Source: Planctomycetia bacterium (GTDB taxonomy: Bacteria; Planctomycetota; UBA11346). From it: a stretch of DNA of 7,387 nt. Made by a program: the position numbers and the translations under genes. Positions within the stretch are counted from its first letter, which is position 1. Each line of letters begins with the position of its first letter. The stretch covers positions 1-7,387 of the forward strand of contig SYDV01000290.1 of the NCBI GenBank assembly GCA_005801395.1, read 5' to 3'. Below the pieces are notes generated by a model. The model worked only from the letters and a program-made list of their open reading frames with translations, made no database searches and was not told the origin of the DNA. Of this stretch, positions 1-5,752 are shown in pieces.

Positions 1-416
1 AATGAGTCAGCGTTTAAATGTTCCAAACATGCTTTCAGGTGATCTGCGTCAAAACGCGCATCAATGTCGTCTTTTTCGTCATTACGCGATTGTTCAGCAA
101 GAAACCTGCGTACTTGTTCGCTGTGATGGCGACCTTCGATTTCACGCCGTTCAAACCAGCGTAATAACACATAGCGAGCTATTCCCCGAAGCCATGGCAA
201 AAACGGGCGACCAGGATCAAAATCGGATAATTTTTGATACGCCTCTATGAAAGCCCGTTGAGCCAATTCTTCTTCTTCGCTTATTGGGGCGCCATGCATT
301 GCTAAATAGCCTCGAATTACTCCGTGTAAGTGTTCAACGACATCCCCAAATGCGGCCTGGTCACCGCTTTGCGCGGCAAGAATACGTTCTTGGATCCAGG
401 CATGGGAAATGGTCAT
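1..416 (-). CDS. ECF-type sigma-70 family RNA polymerase sigma factor (partial, N-terminal 138 codons)
   Basis: The reverse strand from the ATG at 416 reads without a stop to the window edge, so the C-terminal part is missing. Sigma region 2 is recognisable: an acidic helix around residues 47-62 (EEEELAQRAFIEAY), then LSDFDPGRPFLPWLRGIARY at about 63-82 and a basic RWFERR at 86-91. These match the helix and promoter -10 recognition segment of ECF factors. After a charged linker, LKACLEHLNADS at 127-138 looks like the first helix of region 4. The wording (FDPG..F..WLRGIAR) resembles the Rhodopirellula/Verrucomicrobium sigma family, which is an assignment from memory. The start is firm: the only upstream in-frame codons run to a TGA at 453-455 without another usable start. 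A weak AGGAA lies 14 nt upstream. The target regulon and any anti-sigma partner lie outside the window. Confidence 0.88.
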   Translation of the reverse strand, partial: MTISHAWIQERILAAQSGDQAAFGDVVEHLHGVIRGYLAMHGAPISEEEELAQRAFIEAYQKLSDFDPGRPFLPWLRGIARYVLLRWFERREIEGRHHSEQVRRFLAEQSRNDEKDDIDARFDADHLKACLEHLNADS

Positions 417-426
417 GGGGTTATTT

Positions 427-456
427 ATTATTCCTAAATTTGCAGCTTTTGGTCAA
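427..456 (-). promoter_or_regulatory. Candidate sigma-70-like promoter of the sigma factor gene
   Basis: On the minus strand TTGACC (456-451) is followed after 18 nt by AATAAT (432-427). Each hexamer matches 5 of 6 consensus bases. Initiation about 7 nt downstream would fall near 420, leaving a leader of only about 4 nt before the ATG at 416, so the message would be nearly leaderless. This fits the lack of a well-placed Shine-Dalgarno sequence. It is inference from bacterial consensus; planctomycete promoters are less well defined. Confidence 0.3.
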
Positions 457-485
457 ATATCATTTGACGATAAAGCATACCTCCG
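434..485 (-). other. Strong GGAGG followed by a 14-codon reading frame upstream of the sigma gene
   Basis: A clean GGAGG (484-480) sits in the sigma leader without a properly spaced gene. An ATG at 478-476, only one base downstream, opens a frame of 14 residues beginning MLYRQMIFDQ and ending at TAG (436-434). It is out of frame with the sigma ORF. The spacing is too short for normal initiation, so a leader peptide is doubtful; the motif may be chance or a remnant. Confidence 0.13.
452..468. repeat. Perfect 7-bp inverted repeat over the candidate -35 box
   Basis: GTCAAAT, a 3-nt centre (ATC) and ATTTGAC form a perfect palindrome. It overlaps the candidate -35 hexamer of the sigma gene, so it could be an operator. 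The arms are AT-rich and not followed by a T-run on either strand, which argues against an intrinsic terminator. It is the only clear structure in the 93-bp gap between the DUF1552 and sigma genes. Confidence 0.4.
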
Positions 486-509
486 TTTTCTCATTTTTCA
501 CCCGGCATT

Positions 510-1937
510 TTATCCGAGATCCAACATTCCTGTGCTGTCTCCCATGCTCTTAGCATTGACACCAAGTCGTGCGAGTAAGGCTAAATGAAGATTGCATATT
601 GGCGTGCTTTGAGTTTTCAGAATTCGTCCCGTTCGAATGGTGCCACCGCCTTTGCCGCACAACAAGGTTGGTAAATTTTTGTGATCATGATTCGCTCCAT
701 CGGTCATGCCAGAGCCGTAGACGATCATACTATTATCCAACACGCTACCCGTACCTTCCTTTAGGCTTTCAAGTCGTTTCAGGAAATACGCTAATTGCTG
801 AGTGTGATTAACGTTGATCTTTAACACTTTCGCAAGTCGATCTTCTTTATTTTCTCTCCAGTGGGACACTTCATGATGCTTATCTGCAAAACCTAATTCG
901 GGATAACTACCACCAAATGGTTTTCCGAACATCACCGTGGAGACTCGCGTGGTGTCGCTTTGAAATGCCAAAGCCAAAATATCGAGCATGACCTGCGCAT
1001 ATTCTTTAAATGTTTTGGGAATTGTTGGCGGCACATTCACTACTAGTGGCGGTGAAGTTTTCCATGGCTTCACTTTTTCTGATTCTCGTTCTTGGTCCAA
1101 CTGCTGACGTTCAATACTTTGAATTCTTTTTTCTAAAGCACGTACCGAATCCAAATATCCATCAAGTTTACGCTGATCACCTACGCCCAGTTGCTTGCGC
1201 AAGTCTGCAGATCCTTCACGTAAGAGATCCAGCATACTCTGATCTAATGAAACTGTTGATGATTGTTCTTCGTTTTCGTTCACCGTGAAACGACTGGTAT
1301 CGGTTCCCGTTAGTGCTGGGGAATTACGTCGCGTACTTATTTTACGTGCGGAAAATAAGCGATCAAATACGGCGCGAGGATTAATTTCATTGGGCATAGC
1401 AACCGATTCAGAACGCCACGAAACATGTTCAAAAAATGCGCCGTTAAAGCCTTTATCAAAGGTGTCAGAGCGCGTGGCTTTTTCGAACGATAATTGCAAT
1501 GACGGTAAAGACGTAAAATGTCCAAGTGCATTAGCTGCAACTTGGTCAGCTGTTATTGCGTTATTTGGATCATTCTGCTTAACCATTCGACCACTCAGCC
1601 AGGCAGCAACCTCATTCGCGTGATGGCCACCCATGCCACCCCCACCGACATCTAGATCTCGTAATAGATCAAGGCCATAAATTGGCATAACCTTATTAAT
1701 AACTGGCCGTAATGGCTCTAAAATCTGCGATAGATTGCCAATGTCATTGGTCGTACTGGGCCAAAAATGCTCGGGGTGCACACCGTACGGAATATATATA
1801 TAGCATAAACGTACCGGTGGACGCTTTGCGCTTTTCGGAGTTTCGGCCCAACCCATTTGATCAAGTAATGGTAATAATAGCGATGCGCCTAGGCCTTTGA
1901 TAGCGGTGCGGCGAGGGATTATCCAACGACTACTCAT
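510..1937 (-). CDS. DUF1552 (HXXSHH family) exported protein
   Basis: This 475-residue protein has the normal length and layout of the DUF1552 family, whose biochemical function is unknown. It begins with a leader typical of the family: RR at residues 9-10, then a hydrophobic stretch (GLGASLLLPLLDQM, 15-28). This suggests Tat-type or other export. Family landmarks seen are YIPYGVHPEHFWP (48-60), GGGGMGGHHANEVAAWLSG (98-116), the signature HEVSH at 355-359, and NHDHKNLP at 416-423 near a GSGM stretch. The His/Asp-rich motifs suggest metal binding, which is inference. The family signature usually ends in two histidines; here the last is Trp360. An AGGAG five bases before the ATG supports the start. 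It follows the DUF1592 gene by 143 bp in the usual partner order and ends with TAA. Confidence 0.93.
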   Translation of the reverse strand: MSSRWIIPRRTAIKGLGASLLLPLLDQMGWAETPKSAKRPPVRLCYIYIPYGVHPEHFWPSTTNDIGNLSQILEPLRPVINKVMPIYGLDLLRDLDVGGGGMGGHHANEVAAWLSGRMVKQNDPNNAITADQVAANALGHFTSLPSLQLSFEKATRSDTFDKGFNGAFFEHVSWRSESVAMPNEINPRAVFDRLFSARKISTRRNSPALTGTDTSRFTVNENEEQSSTVSLDQSMLDLLREGSADLRKQLGVGDQRKLDGYLDSVRALEKRIQSIERQQLDQERESEKVKPWKTSPPLVVNVPPTIPKTFKEYAQVMLDILALAFQSDTTRVSTVMFGKPFGGSYPELGFADKHHEVSHWRENKEDRLAKVLKINVNHTQQLAYFLKRLESLKEGTGSVLDNSMIVYGSGMTDGANHDHKNLPTLLCGKGGGTIRTGRILKTQSTPICNLHLALLARLGVNAKSMGDSTGMLDLG

Positions 1938-1942
1938 GGTGA

Positions 1943-1947
1943 CTCCT
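1943..1947 (-). promoter_or_regulatory. Shine-Dalgarno site of the DUF1552 gene
   Basis: AGGAG lies five bases before the ATG at 1937-1935. It is the best-spaced ribosome binding site in the window and fixes that start codon. Confidence 0.7.
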
Positions 1948-1961
1948 GGGTTATTATGACA

Positions 1962-2084
1962 TTAAGGCGAAAAATCTTCCTGCGGTCCGAATGTTTCATT
2001 ATGCGTCTTAGTGTCACGGGATGCAGGGACGAAACCCCCGTAGAACAGCACACCGTATTTAGCAATAAAATGACCGTTCGTCAT
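1962..2084 (-). CDS. Possible 40-residue small protein coupled to the DUF1592 gene
   Basis: The stop of the DUF1592 gene and the ATG of this frame share the sequence ATGA (2084-2081), the same junction type as between the coiled-coil and toroid genes. The frame stays open for 40 codons, starting MTNGHFIAKYGVLFYGGFVP, and stops at TAA (1964-1962), 24 bases before the DUF1552 ATG. It fills nearly the whole 143-bp gap. The product would be small and polar, with a short aromatic/hydrophobic stretch (VLFYGGF, about residues 12-18), no clear signal peptide and no recognised domain. An open frame of this length can arise by chance, and no relative is known to me, so it is a candidate only. A dispersed non-coding repeat could also explain the stretch. 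Confidence 0.3.
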   Translation of the reverse strand: MTNGHFIAKYGVLFYGGFVPASRDTKTHNETFGPQEDFSP

Positions 2085-2086
2085 TT
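2068..2086. repeat. 7-bp inverted repeat spanning the DUF1592 stop codon
   Basis: AAATGAC and GTCATTT flank a 5-nt loop and can form a perfect 7-bp stem in the minus-strand transcript. It is followed by TATTGC rather than a T-run, and the stem is low in GC, so it would be at best a weak terminator. It also buries the ATGA junction and the start of the small ORF, so it could affect re-initiation there. Confidence 0.35.
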
Positions 2087-4459
2087 AGTTGATCGACTAT
2101 TTGGACGACGATAAAGAAAGGGATAACTCGTAACGATACCCGTAATAAGACTCGACAAACGATGATTGCTGCGCTCGATTATTTGATCAACCACAGCTTC
2201 ATCCGCGTCGATTAAACCGCGACCAAGTGCATAAACCAACATCTTGCGAACTAATCCGCACTCTACTTCATTCATACGTTGGGATAAAACCGCTTTAAGT
2301 CCCCGTGGTCCGTTAAAATCTTGCTCTGCCACACGACCCGAAGCATCAATTGGAATTCCATTATCGGTATTCCGTAGGCGTCCTACCGGATCAAAAGTTT
2401 CTAATCCGTAACCAATATTATCCATGGTGGCGTGGCAACCAGAGCAGGCCGGATCGCTACGATGACGTTCCATGCGTTGACGCTGACTCAACAAGGCGCC
2501 TGATTTACTCGTTTGAGGCTGAGCGTCCAACGGCGGGACATCGGCAGGCGGTGGTGCGGGATTACGGTCTAGTAATTGTTCTAAAACCCATTTTCCACGT
2601 TTAACCGGGCTTGTTCGCGTAGGATTTGAAGTGACCGCCAAAATAGCCGCCATACCCAAAATTCCTCCACGATTTTCATCATTTAACGATACCTGCCTCA
2701 ATTGCGGCCCGGTGATTCCACTTACCCCATAAAATGAAGCTGACCGTTCATTGAGAAAAGAATAGTTTGCCGTAATTAATTCGGAAAGCGGCCGGTCCTC
2801 TCGTAAAACATGATCAAAGAAATAAACCGTTTCGTCAAATAATGCCTGACGTAACGATTGATCGAAATCGACAAATTGTTTTTCATCCGGCTGAATCCCA
2901 AATACACCACGAACCTGAAGCCACTGACCTGCAAAATCACTAGTAAATGCACGTGATCGCTGATCGGCAAGCATTCGTTTAACTTGCTGTTCTAAAACCG
3001 CAGGATTCCGCAATCGGCCTTTGGAGGCCAATTCAAATAACTCATCATCTGGCATGGTTGACCACAAGAAATACGACAGACGTGAGGCTATTTCATAATC
3101 GCTTAATAACGCGGCTCCATAAGCGTCCACTGGAATGCCGACTCGATCTTGTTCGATCCTGAAAAGAAATTGCGAGGAAAGTAAAATAGCTTTAAACGTC
3201 AACTTTATGGAGGCATCGAAGACCTCCCCGTTTTTGTCGGCCAGGGTAAATATACGCATCAACAAATTCATTTCACTGGTGGTTACCGGACGACGAAAGG
3301 CTCGATTGGCAAAGCTTTCAATGATCTGTTTGGCAGCATCAATCGGCGACAGTCCTTTACTTGGACGCACAAACATTAAGCGCTTTTGTATGTCAGTCAT
3401 CGTCGGCGCTGTCGGACCCTGTATCTCAACGCTTTCGATCACTAGAGTCCGTTCGATAGCAGCGCTGGTAGCCTCAATTTTGTCGCCTGGCTTCTTCTTG
3501 TCGTTAGTTTTTTTTACTTTCGCTTCTGCTGGCGTTTCTTTTTGTAATGGATTGATATAATTGAGCGTTAATCGATGAGGGCCTTCTTCTAATTTGGCAC
3601 TCAGAGAATACGCCGCTGGTCGTTGAGCACGCGCTGCCACTTTAATTTCACCAATGGCCACTCCATCAATCTTGACCGCAACCATTGCTAATTCGTTCGC
3701 CACAGGGTCACTGCCAAGATAAATTTTTACTTGGTGGCGACCTGCATACGGCGCAGAAAACTGGGTGTAAAATTCCGCCGCCTGTGTCGTTTTCCGACTG
3801 CCTCTTTCATTTTCAGGGGGTACGACTTTGCCATCAATAATACCACTTAATTCCATTCCGCTCCTAATTATTTCCAGTCGGCCAATAATTATGGCTTTGT
3901 CTAAAATCGTATCAACCGCAGTTAAATATTTTTCCATTAACAACGGCGAGACTCCCAGCGCATCGCCTTGATTATCGAATCCTTCGCTCACATCGTCGGG
4001 CGGAAAGTCTGCTGCTGGACGCAAATCAACACCAAATAATTCACTAATGGTCAAATCGTATTCATGACGCGTTAGTCGCCGAGGCGGGACGTAACCCGGA
4101 TCCGGTGTTGCCAATTGGCGCAGCGAGACCGTCCAACTAATGATCTGAGCGCGTTCAGAATCATTCAGTTGTTGCGATTCTTTTACGGGAGGCATCTCGC
4201 GAGCATGAACCATTTCGGAAATATGTCGCCAAAGCTGACGCTGTGCTGGTGCCAAGGGATCGCGTAAGATTGAGCCTAAATCCAAATTCCCCTTTGCCTT
4301 ATCACTACGATGGCAAGCCACGCAATTCGTCTCTAACAATGGTCGTAAATGCTTATCAAAATCCTGACGCAACCCTTTCGCATCACCAGCTTCCGCAATT
4401 ACCACTAAAAGGGGCGTCAAGCAAAACAGCAAAACAGAGGTTATCAGTTGATTGGTCAT
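2081..4459 (-). CDS. Exported multidomain cytochrome protein, PSCyt1-DUF1587-DUF1595-DUF1592-DUF1588-DUF1585
   Basis: This 792-residue protein has the full planctomycete domain string. A signal peptide (about 1-24, core ITSVLLFCLTPLLVVIAEA) is followed by a PSCyt1 cytochrome with haem motif CVACH at 46-50 and a likely axial Met in REMPP (Met89). DUF1587 spans about 127-190 (RRLTRHEYDLTISELFGVDL). A beta-rich segment at about 215-350, resembling carbohydrate-binding modules, is interrupted by a Lys-rich linker (311-330). DUF1595 lies at about 373-435, DUF1592 at 446-575 (EIASRLSYFLWSTMPDDEL), DUF1588 at 596-695 with a second haem motif CSGCH (672-676), and DUF1585 at 710-785. Length and order are normal. 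A periplasmic redox role acting on a carbohydrate-like ligand is inference; the reaction is unknown. TAA lies directly before the ATG, fixing the start. The 135-bp gap upstream shows no clear promoter or terminator. Confidence 0.95.
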   Translation of the reverse strand: MTNQLITSVLLFCLTPLLVVIAEAGDAKGLRQDFDKHLRPLLETNCVACHRSDKAKGNLDLGSILRDPLAPAQRQLWRHISEMVHAREMPPVKESQQLNDSERAQIISWTVSLRQLATPDPGYVPPRRLTRHEYDLTISELFGVDLRPAADFPPDDVSEGFDNQGDALGVSPLLMEKYLTAVDTILDKAIIIGRLEIIRSGMELSGIIDGKVVPPENERGSRKTTQAAEFYTQFSAPYAGRHQVKIYLGSDPVANELAMVAVKIDGVAIGEIKVAARAQRPAAYSLSAKLEEGPHRLTLNYINPLQKETPAEAKVKKTNDKKKPGDKIEATSAAIERTLVIESVEIQGPTAPTMTDIQKRLMFVRPSKGLSPIDAAKQIIESFANRAFRRPVTTSEMNLLMRIFTLADKNGEVFDASIKLTFKAILLSSQFLFRIEQDRVGIPVDAYGAALLSDYEIASRLSYFLWSTMPDDELFELASKGRLRNPAVLEQQVKRMLADQRSRAFTSDFAGQWLQVRGVFGIQPDEKQFVDFDQSLRQALFDETVYFFDHVLREDRPLSELITANYSFLNERSASFYGVSGITGPQLRQVSLNDENRGGILGMAAILAVTSNPTRTSPVKRGKWVLEQLLDRNPAPPPADVPPLDAQPQTSKSGALLSQRQRMERHRSDPACSGCHATMDNIGYGLETFDPVGRLRNTDNGIPIDASGRVAEQDFNGPRGLKAVLSQRMNEVECGLVRKMLVYALGRGLIDADEAVVDQIIERSNHRLSSLITGIVTSYPFLYRRPNSRSTK

Positions 4460-4594
4460 TTAGCGACCATCCCGACTGCTCAAGACTTCGTAACAACCTT
4501 TTTGAATCCAATCGCAACAACAGTCGCAGACTCCCTCTGTGATTCACATTTAGGTCTAACTCAAACCCAATAGAAAATAGGAACGATGATTGGT

Positions 4595-5743
4595 CTAACG
4601 CTGATAAGCAGGCAGCACATGCCGATTAACCGTTAACGCTAAAAGCGCCATGCTGGTCATATAAATTTTACCTTTATCGTCTTCGTTTCCGCCTGGAGGC
4701 TGGCTCCAGGAACCATCTTGGGATTGATGATCGACTAAGATTTTCTCGACCTGTTTCCCGTAATTTTCCCATTGTGTGGGGGCTGCGCGCGACATGCCAA
4801 CTGAATCGTAATAAACACGATAAAAGAACCAATTGCCTTGCCACGACAGCTGATCGGATTGGATACGTGCTACGATGCGGGCAACTTGCGGTGCGTCGCC
4901 TTGACGACCAATCATAAAACTCAGTAAGGCAAGTCCGCGCAATGCTGAGTGATCTGAACCGCGATTTTCGTAGCCGACTTTGCCGTCATCGGTGGTCATA
5001 CGTTTCGCATAGTCGACTGCGCCAGTAATCACCGATTCGGGAACCGTAATACCAACTTGCTGAGTTGCATGCAAAGCCATGAGCTGCCACCCAGATAAAC
5101 TGAGATCACTTTTGTCTTCGTGCGGCTGATATCGCCAGCCGCCCTTATTTTGTTCGTCCTTCTTTACCATCGCTGCATTTACAATAACCGCGACTGCACG
5201 TTCCAAGGCTAAACGAATACGATCCTCTAAATCATCATCACGGGTCATTCCCAATGCTTCGGCGAGCATCAATGCGGCAATACCATGACCGTACATACGG
5301 CTATTATCCGCTGTCCCAAAATAACCATTACTGTCTTGTTGTCCCAAGACGTAGCGTAAACTGCGTTGCATCCACGGCCCATGTTCAGGATCGTTGGGCG
5401 TAATTCCGGCAGCAAGATGCGCCATCAACGCCATGCTGGTCATCGCCATGGGATGTTTATCGCCCACGCGACCGGTTTGATCTTGTTCCTGACGAATAAA
5501 ATCTAGCCCTCGGCGAATTGCTCGATCACGCGGTTGTTCGCTGGTTAAAATACGAATAACATCCTGATCAGATAACTCCACCGCCGGAGTAACTAACAGA
5601 CAGGAGGATATGAAAATACAAAATATACCCCCCCACAGACTTCCGGTCTCTGCAAGGATTCTCCGACTTCCGGACTTCCGGACTTCCGGACTTCCGGACC
5701 CCGTATGGACTTCCGGACTTCCGGACGCTCCTATTAATTTCAT
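4595..5743 (-). CDS. Exported alpha/alpha-toroid protein, prenyltransferase/squalene-cyclase repeat type
   Basis: The 382-residue protein carries repeated helix pairs with the QxxxG and GG/GW turns of prenyltransferase and squalene-oxidase repeats. These lie at about 75-113 (AIRRGLDFIRQEQDQTGRVG), 125-166 (RYVLGQQDSNGYFG), 180-231 (GGWRYQP, SLSGWQLMAL), 242-279, and 326-372 (ILVDHQSQDGSWSQPPGG, MTSMALLAL). The DxDD motif of true terpene cyclases is not seen, so a structural or binding role is as likely as catalysis. A hydrophobic export segment (GGIFCIFISSCLLVTPAVE, 38-56) lies unusually far in, behind a leader rich in GSPEVRKS-like units encoded by an 8-bp DNA repeat. The ATG at 5743 overlaps the previous stop as ATGA and has GGGGG four bases upstream; no other ATG occurs in frame before residue 99. 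It ends with TAG. Confidence 0.88.
   Translation of the reverse strand: MKLIGASGSPEVHTGSGSPEVRKSGSRRILAETGSLWGGIFCIFISSCLLVTPAVELSDQDVIRILTSEQPRDRAIRRGLDFIRQEQDQTGRVGDKHPMAMTSMALMAHLAAGITPNDPEHGPWMQRSLRYVLGQQDSNGYFGTADNSRMYGHGIAALMLAEALGMTRDDDLEDRIRLALERAVAVIVNAAMVKKDEQNKGGWRYQPHEDKSDLSLSGWQLMALHATQQVGITVPESVITGAVDYAKRMTTDDGKVGYENRGSDHSALRGLALLSFMIGRQGDAPQVARIVARIQSDQLSWQGNWFFYRVYYDSVGMSRAAPTQWENYGKQVEKILVDHQSQDGSWSQPPGGNEDDKGKIYMTSMALLALTVNRHVLPAYQR
5628..5634. repeat. Seven-base C/G homopolymer at the start of the signal segment
   Basis: Seven consecutive C on the plus strand (G in the coding sense) encode the WGG at residues 37-39, just before the hydrophobic export segment of the toroid protein. 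Slippage here would shift the frame of the whole mature protein. It is also a likely place for a sequencing indel. Confidence 0.6.
5640..5725. repeat. 8-bp tandem repeat tract, unit CTTCCGGA
   Basis: Four perfect units run from 5667 to 5698, an 11-bp break follows (5699-5709), and two more perfect units run from 5710 to 5725. A degenerate unit (CTTCCGGT, 5640-5647) and a relic (TTCTCCGA, 5659-5666) mark the far side. Each unit holds the 6-bp palindrome TCCGGA. Three units make 24 bases, or eight codons, so all frames of the sense strand read the same cyclic peptide GSPEVRKS and never meet a stop. The tract lies entirely inside the first 36 codons of the toroid gene. It is not seen elsewhere in the window. 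Confidence 0.92.
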
Positions 5744-5752
5744 TTCGCCCCC
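5740..5752 (-). promoter_or_regulatory. ATGA stop-start overlap with GGGGG ribosome-site candidate
   Basis: The TGA of the coiled-coil gene (5742-5740) and the ATG of the toroid gene (5743-5741) share four bases. GGGGG (5752-5748) is placed four bases before the ATG. Translation of the toroid protein is therefore probably coupled to that of the coiled-coil protein. Confidence 0.6.

Noticed and set aside
452..468. Intrinsic terminator after the DUF1552 gene
   Set aside because: The stem is AT-rich and no T-run follows on the minus strand; an operator-like site is more plausible.
3135..3560. Plus-strand open frame of 141 codons
   Set aside because: It lies wholly opposite the well-supported cytochrome gene, shows no recognisable domain, and overlaps its Lys-rich linker and beta-rich segment; an antisense shadow.
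4460..4594. Promoter or terminator between the toroid and cytochrome genes
   Set aside because: I scanned for paired -35/-10 hexamers and for stem plus T-run structures and found nothing convincing in the 135 bp.
5640..5725. CRISPR-like array
   Set aside because: The units are 8 bp with no unique spacers of regular length, and the tract is inside a coding sequence.
4595..5743. Assigning the toroid gene as a squalene-hopene cyclase
   Set aside because: At 382 residues it is far shorter than full cyclases, carries an export signal, and the catalytic DxDD motif is not visible; only the repeat fold is shared.
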